Source: Candidatus Woesearchaeota archaeon | GTDB lineage: Archaea > Nanobdellota > Nanobdellia > Woesearchaeales > WAPJ01 | Direction: 5' to 3' | NCBI GenBank assembly: GCA_015519985.1 | Contig: WIAN01000128.1 | Coordinates: 1 to 8,473 of the forward strand | Length of the DNA: 8,473 nt | In this document: positions 1-6,586 of the stretch, one piece after another | How positions within the stretch are numbered: position 1 is the first letter of the stretch | Layout of the letters: every line of letters starts with the position of its first letter | Program-made: the position numbers and the translations under genes | Notes under the pieces: model-generated | Told to the model about the DNA's origin: nothing | Databases searched by the model: none | The model's input: the letters and a program-made list of their open reading frames with translations, nothing else

Positions 1-681
1 ATTCCTGAAAATGCAGAAGAAGGAAACTATGATGTAGTAATAGAAGCATTCGGAGAAGATGATAACGGAGCAGAACACTATCAAAAAATGGATTTAACAT
101 TAAAAGTAAAAAGAGAAACACACGATATAAGAATAAAAAGTACAACATTAAATCCAACAATAGCATGCATAGGAGATAAAACAGACTTAATAGTAAAAGC
201 AGAAAATCAAGGTAAAAGAGATGAAGACGTAGTAACAATATTAGTAGAATCCCCAGAATTAAATAATTATAAAGATTACAAAACATTCAGTTTAGAAAGA
301 TATGATGGGGATAACAAAAAAACAGTAACATTTACAATAGACACAAAAAATGCAAAAGAAGGAACATACACATTAAAAATAAAAGCATACTATGATGACA
401 ATTTAGCAGATTATAAAGAAGAAAAATTAACATTACAAAACTGTAAAAAAGAAGAAAATAAAACAGAAGAAAAACCAGTAGCAATAATAGTAGAACAAAA
501 ACCTTCAAGTCAAATAACAGGAATATCAACAACACCAGGAACAACAACAGAAAAAACATCACAAACAACAACAAAAGAAGAAAAAACAACAACAGACAAA
601 ACATTGTTATGGTTAATAATAGCAAACATAATATTAGCAATATTAGTAATAATAGTAATATTAATAATATTGTTCAAATAA
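1..681 (+). CDS. Anchored Ig-like (CARDB-type) surface protein, 5'-truncated
   Basis: The reading frame is open from base 1 with no start codon needed, so this is the C-terminal 226 residues of a longer protein. Visible residues 1-38 are the end of one beta-sandwich module, and 39-148 form a second. The two share a closing pattern (AEEGNYDVVIEAFGED against AKEGTYTLKIKAYYDD), which indicates tandem repeats. Module two resembles CARDB/Ig-like adhesion modules (GDKTDLIVKAENQG) and has Cys56 and Cys148 near its two ends, possibly a disulfide. Residues 150-200 are a Thr/Lys/Glu-rich stalk with one N-glycosylation sequon (NKT). Residues 201-225 are a single membrane helix ending in Phe-Lys. The likely role is a structural cell-surface or S-layer-associated protein with the modules outside the cell. 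The in-frame ATG at 88 falls inside a repeat and is not the start. Family membership is by resemblance; the exact function is unknown. Confidence 0.8.
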   Translation: MPENAEEGNYDVVIEAFGEDDNGAEHYQKMDLTLKVKRETHDIRIKSTTLNPTIACIGDKTDLIVKAENQGKRDEDVVTILVESPELNNYKDYKTFSLERYDGDNKKTVTFTIDTKNAKEGTYTLKIKAYYDDNLADYKEEKLTLQNCKKEENKTEEKPVAIIVEQKPSSQITGISTTPGTTTEKTSQTTTKEEKTTTDKTLLWLIIANIILAILVIIVILIILFK

Positions 682-755
682 AAAAAAGCAAAAAAGTAAA
701 AAAATAAAAAAAGAACAGAACTAAAAACATTTTAAAATAATTATTTTTATTTTTT
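682..755. terminator. Bidirectional T-tract terminator between convergent genes
   Basis: The gap between two convergent stop codons has runs of A in its left part (682-714) and runs of T in its right part (742-755). Transcripts leaving the surface-protein gene meet U-runs at the right. Transcripts leaving the minus-strand nucleotidyltransferase gene meet U-runs at the left. Archaeal termination commonly uses such U-rich tracts without a hairpin. This is inferred from composition only. Confidence 0.45.
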
Positions 756-1649
756 CTAATTTTTACTTTTCATTCTATTTTTATGTTTTTTCAAATAAGA
801 ATAAATTTTTTTACAATAACGATCAGATTTTTTATAGTATTCATCAAAAACTTTTCCAGAAACAAAAAAATTATTATTCCTCATAACTTTTTTATATAAA
901 GAAAACAAATCTTTAATAAAATCTAATTCTCTAATATTGATTTTTAATTTATTTTTATATTCTTTTTTAGACAAAACTTCTTTAATCTGTTCAGAAACTT
1001 CCTCAGGATTATTAGGAATAAAACCTTCAAACATCAAAAAACTATGACTAGCATCAATAACAGCCCAGTACAAATCAATAATAGCTCTATTAATAAAAAA
1101 TTTACTATTATACAAACTCTTATAAGATTTTAAAGCATAATTACTAATAGCTTCAGGACTAGGCCTTATTTTTCCTTTCTCCAATAACATTTTGAAAGGA
1201 TCAAAAAAACCAGAATCGATAATACTAACTCCTTCTCTTAAAATGTTCAAAACAACAGGATCTCCAACTTTTAACAAATCCCAAAAAGTAGAAAGTTTTA
1301 AAGTAGTAACATGCAATCTTTTATCAGTATCTAAAATTAATCTATTAACGGTCAATCTGTAAACTTCAACAGCCTCTTTATTCAAATTTAAAGAAACATC
1401 ATCAACAATAACTAAAATATCAATATCAGAATTTTCATCAAAATCTTCTCTGGAACTGCTGCCAAAAAAAACAATAGCTTTAATAAAATCTTTAAATTCT
1501 AAATACAATTTTTTAGAAAACTTTTGAGCAACTTCCAATCTTTTTAAAGTTTCATAGAATTCTTTATCTTCTTTAATATTTTTATTTTTACTTTTAGATT
1601 TATCATTAACATTATTCACTTTGGAAACACCTAAAAAAACATTAAACAA
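756..1649 (-). CDS. Nucleotidyltransferase-domain protein with HEPN-like helical C-terminus
   Basis: The 297-residue protein has a polymerase-beta-type nucleotidyltransferase signature at 63-77 (GSSSREDFDENSDID): the Gly-Ser pair, then the D75-x-D77 metal-binding pair, preceded by the hydrophobic strand IKAIVFFG. A third catalytic carboxylate is not obvious; the next strand reads RLHVTTLKL (111-119). Residues 128-170 contain a conserved-looking segment (GDPVVLNILREG, then GKIRPSPEA). Residues 165-290 are helical and resemble a HEPN or substrate-binding bundle (NRAIIDLYWAVIDASHSF), but no RX4-6H nuclease motif is present. The family could transfer a nucleotide to a protein, RNA or small molecule; the substrate is unknown. 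The N-terminus is Lys/Asn-rich and disordered. The start is TTG at 1649, 26 bases from a TATA-like box; an in-frame GTG at 1619 is the alternative, and a stop lies just upstream. The gene follows the phosphoesterase on the same strand after 104 bases but seems to have its own promoter. Confidence 0.75.
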   Translation of the reverse strand: MFNVFLGVSKVNNVNDKSKSKNKNIKEDKEFYETLKRLEVAQKFSKKLYLEFKDFIKAIVFFGSSSREDFDENSDIDILVIVDDVSLNLNKEAVEVYRLTVNRLILDTDKRLHVTTLKLSTFWDLLKVGDPVVLNILREGVSIIDSGFFDPFKMLLEKGKIRPSPEAISNYALKSYKSLYNSKFFINRAIIDLYWAVIDASHSFLMFEGFIPNNPEEVSEQIKEVLSKKEYKNKLKINIRELDFIKDLFSLYKKVMRNNNFFVSGKVFDEYYKKSDRYCKKIYSYLKKHKNRMKSKN

Positions 1650-1672
1650 AACTAGTTTTTAAATTTTACTCT

Positions 1673-1678
1673 TTTAAA
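1673..1678 (-). promoter_or_regulatory. TATA-like box for the nucleotidyltransferase gene
   Basis: Read on the minus strand this is CCTTTAAAAG with TTTAAA at 1673-1678. Its centre is about 26 bases before the TTG at 1649, the spacing expected for a leaderless archaeal transcript, and this favours TTG over the internal GTG. A second AT-rich element nearer the gene (about 1657-1663) is too close to serve the TTG. In such AT-rich sequence a chance match is quite possible. Confidence 0.45.
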
Positions 1679-1753
1679 GGTTCTTTTTTTCTTTTTACTC
1701 TTTTTTTATTATTCTTTCCTCATTCTTTTTTATAATTTTTTTAATTTTTATTT

Positions 1754-2584
1754 TCACCTTTCTTTTTCTATTTTGCCAAAATACAATACTTTTTTATCAA
1801 CACTATCAAAAATAAAAATATCGCCATAAAAAACTTTATTCAACAAATCATTCATAAAAACAAAATCATTAACATTACTGCCTAAAATGTCAGGGTTAAA
1901 ACTAGGCATCAAAACAATATCAATATTTTTTTTAAAATTAAAAAGTTTAAAATTAACATTAACATTAGAAGTAAAAATACATTTAAACTTTTCACTAACA
2001 ATACCATCATCAATCAAAAAAACAGGATGTTCATGACCAACAATAAAAGTATCAATCATTTCAATGCTCTTTTTATTTAATTTTTTTTCAATTTCTAAAA
2101 AAATTTTATCGCCATGGTAAATTAAAAAATTATTAACAATAAAAAAATCTTTTAAAACAAAATTTTCAGGAAGAGAAAAAGTTTTCAACATAACATCATG
2201 ATTGCCTTTAATCAAAACAACATTTTCAAATTCATCTTTAATTAAAGAAAAAAACTTTTTAACTTTTAATCTATTTTTTTGAGTTAAAGAAAACTCATCA
2301 ATAACATCGCCATTAAAAACAATATAAGAAACTTTTTTATTAAAAATTTTTTCAATGTCTTTTTTTAAAAAAACAATTTTATTAAATAAATCTTTATAAT
2401 CTTTTAACAAAAAATCAATTCCCATAGAAGAATATTTAGAATCAAAATTTAAATGTAAATCAGAAATAATTAAAAAAACATAATCAAAATCTTTAAAATC
2501 TAAAATAATAACATTATCATAAAAATAAACATTATCTTTTATTTTTAAATCAACTTTTAAATCAACAACACTTTTTTTATTCAT
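1754..2584 (-). CDS. Calcineurin-like metallophosphoesterase, archaeal ICC/SbcD-related type
   Basis: All five signature blocks of the binuclear metallophosphoesterase fold are present in order: DLH (42-44), GDVID (92-96), GNHD (127-130), HGD (157-159) and GHEH (183-186). These supply the Asp, His and Asn ligands for two metal ions, so an active phosphodiesterase or phosphatase is likely. Length (276 residues), the early DLH motif and the order of motifs match the archaeal COG1407-type predicted phosphoesterases, which are smaller than Mre11/SbcD and lack its capping and partner-binding regions. It is cytoplasmic, with no signal peptide. The physiological substrate of this family is not established, and no Rad50/SbcC-like ATPase lies beside it, so a DNA-repair role should not be assumed. 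The start is ATG at 2584, 28 bases from a TATA-like box, suggesting a leaderless mRNA. The stop is TGA. The 104 bases that follow hold no clear U-tract on the minus strand, so transcription could continue into the nucleotidyltransferase gene. Confidence 0.88.
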   Translation of the reverse strand: MNKKSVVDLKVDLKIKDNVYFYDNVIILDFKDFDYVFLIISDLHLNFDSKYSSMGIDFLLKDYKDLFNKIVFLKKDIEKIFNKKVSYIVFNGDVIDEFSLTQKNRLKVKKFFSLIKDEFENVVLIKGNHDVMLKTFSLPENFVLKDFFIVNNFLIYHGDKIFLEIEKKLNKKSIEMIDTFIVGHEHPVFLIDDGIVSEKFKCIFTSNVNVNFKLFNFKKNIDIVLMPSFNPDILGSNVNDFVFMNDLLNKVFYGDIFIFDSVDKKVLYFGKIEKER

Positions 2585-2608
2585 AAAAATATTGTTAAAA
2601 ACAAAAAG

Positions 2609-2615
2609 TTATAAA
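2609..2615. promoter_or_regulatory. Shared TATA-like box between divergent genes
   Basis: The element GTTATAAATG has a palindromic TTATAA core and reads as a TATA box on both strands. Its centre is about 28 bases from the ATG at 2584 (minus) and 35 from the ATG at 2647 (plus). It could therefore feed a leaderless phosphoesterase mRNA and a zinc-protein mRNA with a leader of some 8 bases. A second candidate for the plus gene is TTAAAATA at 2621-2628, about 22 bases from its ATG. Confidence 0.45.
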
Positions 2616-2646
2616 TGTTATTAAAATATCATTAGTTTTGATAAAA

Positions 2647-2901
2647 ATGAAAGAAAAATGTTCAAAATGTGAAAAAAAAGTGTATATGTATGTTGATGGA
2701 ACACCTTATTGCATAGAACATTTAGTTAAAGAATATTATGGAAAAAATGAAGAATGTTTGAAAGAACAGTTATATTTATTATCAGAAAAAGTATTTGAAA
2801 AAAATAAATTAGATTTTGATGAAAAAGAATTCATTTTAGAAGTAAAAAAACAATTTCCAAAAATAATAAAAGAATACCCTATACTTTTAAAAAATATTTA
2901 G
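2647..2901 (+). CDS. Small zinc-finger protein of unknown function
   Basis: This is an 84-residue protein with a CxxC...CxxH pattern: C5, C8, C22 and H25 (CSKC, then YCIEH), spaced as expected for one zinc knuckle or treble-clef-like finger. Residues 26-84 are charged and probably helical (Lys/Glu-rich, ending FPKIIKEYPILLKNI). There is no signal peptide, so it is cytoplasmic. Such mini-proteins in archaea often bind nucleic acid or act as adaptors, but nothing here fixes a role. An in-frame TTG at 2638 would add three residues; ATG at 2647 was chosen because it is a standard start placed sensibly after the TATA-like elements. The gene diverges from the phosphoesterase and lies 103 bases before the surface-protein gene, which has its own promoter. 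I do not recognise the family beyond the metal motif. Confidence 0.72.
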   Translation: MKEKCSKCEKKVYMYVDGTPYCIEHLVKEYYGKNEECLKEQLYLLSEKVFEKNKLDFDEKEFILEVKKQFPKIIKEYPILLKNI

Positions 2902-2960
2902 AAAAAAAATAGTTGATAAAAATAAACAGAAAAAACAAAAAGCAACACATTATAGTAAAA

Positions 2961-2970
2961 TTTATAAATA
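2961..2970 (+). promoter_or_regulatory. Strong TATA box of the anchored Ig-like protein gene
   Basis: TTTATAAATA is the best match in the window to the archaeal TATA consensus, preceded by an A-rich stretch (AGTAAAA) where a BRE would lie. Initiation about 25 bases on would fall near the GGGGG at 2991-2995, giving a short leader before ATG 3005. An identical TTTATAAATA at 2996-3005 overlaps the start codon and is probably not used, since no in-frame ATG follows it until codon 81. Confidence 0.6.
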
Positions 2971-2990
2971 AGAATACTTTAAAACAATTT

Positions 2991-2995
2991 GGGGG
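2991..2995 (+). promoter_or_regulatory. Possible Shine-Dalgarno-like G-run
   Basis: Five consecutive G residues end nine bases before the ATG at 3005. This is the right distance for pairing with the anti-Shine-Dalgarno end of 16S rRNA, though GGGGG is only an approximate match to GGAGG. It stands out in otherwise nearly G-free intergenic sequence and may mark one of the few leadered mRNAs here. It could instead be the transcription start. Confidence 0.35.
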
Positions 2996-3004
2996 TTTAT
3001 AAAT

Positions 3005-4513
3005 ATGAAATTTAATACTAAAAGTTATAAGAATAATAAAAAAAACAACAAAAGCAGTTATAAAAACATAAAAAACACAATTATAATAGTATCATTTTTA
3101 TTCTTATTATCTTTATTCTCTAACAGTGTTTTTGCATCTTACTCTATAACTTTTGACATTATTAACAACAAAATCTCCCATTCAGAAACAGCTTCTTTTT
3201 ACATAACATTACAAAATACCGGAAACACAACAGAAAAAATAAGAATGAATTTTGAAGATGTAAAATGGTCTTTCAGAACAGAACCTTTAAGTTATTATTT
3301 TTCAGGAATAGAATTAAAACCAGGAGAAAAAAAATCATTCCCAATATATTTAAAACCTTCAGTTACATTACCTTACAATACTTATCTTTTAAAACTAACT
3401 TTTTATTCTGAAAATACAAATGAAAGAACAACAGTTACATTGCCTGTAAGAATAAAACTTCCAGGCACAGAAATAGGAGAATATTTAACAGCAGTATCTA
3501 AATTTGTAGAAGTACCGTTACAAGTAGATCCTAGAAATAATATACCTATAAAAATAAATTTAAAAAATAGAAATCCAAAATATATAAAAAATTTTACAAT
3601 AATAATAACTTCAAATTTATTCAATAAAACATTACAAACAGAATTAAAACCCTTAGAAGAGAAAACATTAATAGCAAATATAACATTGCCAAAAAACATT
3701 TCCCCTCAAAAAGTAAATTTTAAAGTAGAATTTATTGCTGACGGAGATAGATTAACACCTACAATAAAAGAATCATTTTACATAAAAGGTTATGAAGATA
3801 TTAAAAAAAATGTTACAGAAGAAAAATCTTTTTTTAGAATAACATACAAATACAAATTTAAAAATGAAGGAAATGTAAATTCAAAAGTAGAAGAATATAT
3901 TAAAACAAATTTTTTTTCAAAGCCATTCATTACAATATTAGAAGAAAATAATGTTTTAAAAAAAACAACAGTAAATAATGAAACAGGAACATATTTAATA
4001 TTAAATTCAGATTTGAAACCAGGAGAAGAAAAAGAATACACAATAATTTATAACTACATTTTATTATTCTGGCTAATAGTATTTTTAATAGTAGGATTAT
4101 TTGTATATAATATGATGAAAAGCCCTATAGAAATTAAAAAAGATGCAGTGGTAGTAGGAGTTTCAGAAGGAGGAATTTCAGAAATAAGAGTTGTATTACA
4201 TTTAAAAAATTTAACAGGAAAAAGATACAAAAATATTAATGTAGTAGATATAATACCTAAACTAGCAGAATTCATACCTGAAAAAGATGATTACTCTCAA
4301 AGCAAAGTTTATAGTAATAAAAATGAAGGGAGTATAGTAAAATGGAATTTAGACGGTTTAGAAAAATATGAAGAAAGAATATTAACATACAGAATAAAAA
4401 GTAAGTTAAGCATATTAGGAGGATTAACATTACCAAGAGCAATATTAAGATTTACAGATGAAACAGGTTCAGAACAAGTAACAAGAAGCAATACAGTAAA
4501 AATAACTTTATAA
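3005..4513 (+). CDS. Signal-anchored Ig-like surface protein with C-terminal cytoplasmic beta domain
   Basis: The 502-residue protein starts with a Lys/Asn-rich n-region (1-24), a hydrophobic core (25-39) and a plausible signal cleavage after SVFA (44). Residues 46-152, 160-260 and about 270-348 look like three beta-sandwich modules. Each has the 'KPGE/PLEE then hydrophobic strand' turn seen in Ig-like and NEW3/CARDB-type modules (LKPGEKKSFPIYLKP, LKPGEEKEYTIIYNY). Seven N-glycosylation sequons (N74, N196, N207, N225, N231, N269, N325) fall in this part, agreeing with an outside location. Residues 351-370 form one membrane helix followed by Lys-rich residues, which places residues 373-502 inside. 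That tail resembles a DUF11-like repeat (VVDIIPKLAEFIP, VKWNLDGLEKYEERILTYRI). The role is unknown; a surface structural or sensing protein is inferred. It appears to be transcribed alone: a strong TATA box lies upstream and a T-rich tract downstream. Confidence 0.78.
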   Translation: MKFNTKSYKNNKKNNKSSYKNIKNTIIIVSFLFLLSLFSNSVFASYSITFDIINNKISHSETASFYITLQNTGNTTEKIRMNFEDVKWSFRTEPLSYYFSGIELKPGEKKSFPIYLKPSVTLPYNTYLLKLTFYSENTNERTTVTLPVRIKLPGTEIGEYLTAVSKFVEVPLQVDPRNNIPIKINLKNRNPKYIKNFTIIITSNLFNKTLQTELKPLEEKTLIANITLPKNISPQKVNFKVEFIADGDRLTPTIKESFYIKGYEDIKKNVTEEKSFFRITYKYKFKNEGNVNSKVEEYIKTNFFSKPFITILEENNVLKKTTVNNETGTYLILNSDLKPGEEKEYTIIYNYILLFWLIVFLIVGLFVYNMMKSPIEIKKDAVVVGVSEGGISEIRVVLHLKNLTGKRYKNINVVDIIPKLAEFIPEKDDYSQSKVYSNKNEGSIVKWNLDGLEKYEERILTYRIKSKLSILGGLTLPRAILRFTDETGSEQVTRSNTVKITL

Positions 4514-4590
4514 TACTGTTAAATTTTTATTATACTATTTTATTCTCGTTTTTTCTCATTTTTTTTATTTGATATTTTTTTATTTCTATT
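4514..4590 (+). terminator. T-rich terminator after the anchored Ig-like protein gene
   Basis: Immediately after the stop codon the plus strand turns strongly T-rich, with several runs of five to eight T (about 4550-4590) and no evident hairpin. This fits archaeal U-tract termination and separates the gene from the permease, which has its own TATA-like box. Confidence 0.5.
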
Positions 4591-4608
4591 ATAAAATAAT
4601 AACAACAA

Positions 4609-4617
4609 TTTAAAATA
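4609..4617 (+). promoter_or_regulatory. TATA-like box for the permease operon
   Basis: TTTAAAATA is centred about 27 bases before the permease ATG at 4640, so the mRNA is predicted to begin at or next to the start codon. No Shine-Dalgarno-like sequence is present between them, as expected for a leaderless message. Confidence 0.55.
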
Positions 4618-4639
4618 AAAAAATAGTTAAAACACAATT

Positions 4640-6580
4640 ATGAACAATGTTAATGATAATTTTGACAATTCGCAATTAAAAAGAACATTAGGCTTTTTTT
4701 CAGTATTAGCATTAAGCATAACAAGCATAATGGGTACAGGAACTTTTTTAGGTGCAAGAATAGGGGTAGAAATAGCAGGAAAAGCATCATTATTTTCTTG
4801 GATATTATTGTTTTTTATAAGTATAATTATAGCTATGGTTTTTGCAGAACTATCAGGAATGTATCCCAGAGCAGGAGGAGTTTATGAATTTGCAAAACAA
4901 ACATATGGAAGAAGCATAAGTTTTTTAACAGGTTGGACTGCGTGGATGGTTGGAAACATAAGCATAGTGTTATTAATAGTTGCAGGATTAAAATATTTAT
5001 TAACTTTTAACGATACACAAAATATAATAATAGCAAGTACAATAATAATAGTATTAAATATAATAGCCTTTATAGGAGTAGAATTTTCATCAGGAGTAGT
5101 ATTATTCTTAACAATACTATTATTAGGCTCAATGTCAATATTGTTGTTTCCTGCTTTGTTAAAAATAAATTTACAAAATATTCTTCCATTAACTTACAAA
5201 CCAATAGATAAAATGTTAGTAGCAGCATTATTCTTAGCAGAAAGTTTTTTCGGATGGGAAGCAGCATCATACCTGTCAGAAGAAACAAAAAATCCAAAAA
5301 AAACAATACCTTTAGCAATAATAACAGGAGCAATAATAGTAGGAATATTAGTATTATTAATAGTAGTTTCACTAATAGGAGTTTTCGGAGTTGAAGGATT
5401 AAAACATTCACAAACACCATTCACAGATTTAGCAAATGTAATATTCAACAATAACAAAAATGCAGGAATAATAGTTTCATTAATAATAGCAATAAATTTA
5501 ATTTCAAGCGCAGCATCAGGAATAGTAACACAACCAAGACTATTGTATAGTATGGCAAAAGATAAATTATTTTTACATTCTTTTTCAAAATTACATAAAA
5601 AAACAAAAACACCATTAAACGCAATAATATTTCAAACAATAATCAGTTTGATAGTAGTACAAATAGCATTTGGAAATTATGAGTTTTTATTAAAAATGTT
5701 ATTGCCATTAGCAATAATAATATATTTTTTTATGATAATAGCAATACCAATATTAAGAATAAAAAAACCTTATGAAGAAAGAAGTTTTAAAATGCCATTA
5801 GGAATAATATTATCGTCAATAGTAGCATTATTTTTTTTATACTTACTATACAACTGGGCTATAACAGAAAAAGATGCAATAAAAATGTTAAGTTTTTCAT
5901 TCTCCCTAATATTTTTAGGAATACCAATATATTTGTTGTTAGAATCATATTATGATCCTAACTTTATAACGAAAACAAATGAAATGTTATATCCTATATT
6001 AAAAACAAATTTTTATGATTCAAAAACAAGAAAAGAAATAGAGTTATTTTTAGAAGAAATAGATTCTAAAAAAATATTATTAATAGGGGGAGCAAGTGCA
6101 TATTTTATAAAAAAATTATTAAAAAAAGTAGGACCTTCAGGATTATTATATGTGACTAGTTTTAGTAAAAAAGAATTAGAACATTTAAAAAGATTAATAG
6201 AAAAATTTTACATAAAGCATAACGATATAGGAAAAATAATATTAATTTATGATAAAAAACACTTTTTAAGAATACCTCCAGAAGTGCATAAAGTAGATGT
6301 AGTTATATCTTCAGGTTTTTTCAGTTACATACAAGATTTAGATTTGTTTTTAATGCATTTAAAAAAAACTCTTCCAAAAGGAGGAAGATTAATATTTTTA
6401 GAATATGTAAATCACTTTCACTTTTTACCAGATCCAGAATTATTATCTGATTATAAAAAACTAGAAGAAACATTCAAAAAACACGGTTTTAGCATACAAA
6501 TAAAAAAAGAAATAGGTTTGTTACAAAATAAAATAATAATATACGGAATTTATGGATTTAATAACATACCATACATATGA
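4640..6580 (+). CDS. APC-family amino-acid permease fused to a methyltransferase-like domain
   Basis: Residues 1-435 are an amino-acid/polyamine/organocation (APC) transporter with about 12 membrane helices. Family marks include the unwound first helix GTGTFLGAR (32-40), AELSGMYPRAGGVYEF (69-84) and ES.FGWEAASYLSEETKNPKKTIP (201-224). It should import an amino acid or related organic cation; the substrate cannot be read from sequence. Residues 455-640 form a soluble Rossmann-like domain ordered like class I methyltransferases: a glycine loop (KILLIGGASA, 478-487), VGPSG at 497-501, VDVVISSGFFSYI (552-564), LPKGGRLIFLEYV (578-590) and a final KKHGFSI strand region. The loop lacks the usual acidic residue and GxGxG spacing, and the acidic residue after strand two is replaced (YVTSFS). 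It may therefore be non-catalytic and sense a ligand. The tail is predicted to be cytoplasmic. Length is 646 residues against about 430-500 for ordinary members. The four-helix protein gene follows after 6 bases, probably in the same operon. Confidence 0.9.
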   Translation: MNNVNDNFDNSQLKRTLGFFSVLALSITSIMGTGTFLGARIGVEIAGKASLFSWILLFFISIIIAMVFAELSGMYPRAGGVYEFAKQTYGRSISFLTGWTAWMVGNISIVLLIVAGLKYLLTFNDTQNIIIASTIIIVLNIIAFIGVEFSSGVVLFLTILLLGSMSILLFPALLKINLQNILPLTYKPIDKMLVAALFLAESFFGWEAASYLSEETKNPKKTIPLAIITGAIIVGILVLLIVVSLIGVFGVEGLKHSQTPFTDLANVIFNNNKNAGIIVSLIIAINLISSAASGIVTQPRLLYSMAKDKLFLHSFSKLHKKTKTPLNAIIFQTIISLIVVQIAFGNYEFLLKMLLPLAIIIYFFMIIAIPILRIKKPYEERSFKMPLGIILSSIVALFFLYLLYNWAITEKDAIKMLSFSFSLIFLGIPIYLLLESYYDPNFITKTNEMLYPILKTNFYDSKTRKEIELFLEEIDSKKILLIGGASAYFIKKLLKKVGPSGLLYVTSFSKKELEHLKRLIEKFYIKHNDIGKIILIYDKKHFLRIPPEVHKVDVVISSGFFSYIQDLDLFLMHLKKTLPKGGRLIFLEYVNHFHFLPDPELLSDYKKLEETFKKHGFSIQIKKEIGLLQNKIIIYGIYGFNNIPYI

Positions 6581-6586
6581 ACCAAA

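Noticed and set aside
525..600. ACA/ACAACA microsatellite-like repeat
   Set aside because: It is explained by Thr codons of the stalk region; the spacing is irregular and in frame.
332..640. Open frame antisense to the Thr-rich surface protein, coding a Leu/Phe-rich hydrophobic protein
   Set aside because: It is a by-product of the A-rich, ACA/ATA-rich coding strand: the complement reads as Leu/Phe/Val. No promoter or plausible domain is present.
756..1649. Type VII (MNT-HEPN) toxin-antitoxin system
   Set aside because: Only one fused chain is present, no RX4-6H motif is seen and no partner gene is adjacent.
1650..1753. tRNA or small gene between the two minus-strand genes
   Set aside because: The stretch is plain A/T-rich sequence without cloverleaf arms or an open frame; only promoter-like elements were seen.
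1754..2584. Mre11/SbcD repair nuclease
   Set aside because: It is too short, lacks the C-terminal capping and Rad50-binding regions, and has no Rad50/SbcC neighbour. It fits the smaller ICC-like phosphoesterases better.
2902..3004. Possible non-coding RNA in the gap before the anchored protein gene
   Set aside because: No stable stem-loop or RNA motif is visible; the gap holds A-rich sequence and the TATA box only.
3403..4491. Several antisense open frames across the anchored Ig-like protein gene
   Set aside because: They lie fully inside a well-supported gene, have no domains, and stop codons are scarce because the sense strand has few TTA/CTA/TCA in that frame.
5070..5420. Leu-rich open frame antisense to the permease
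   Set aside because: It mirrors ATA/TTA/GTA codons of a clearly real transporter; the repetitive Leu content and lack of a start context argue against a gene.
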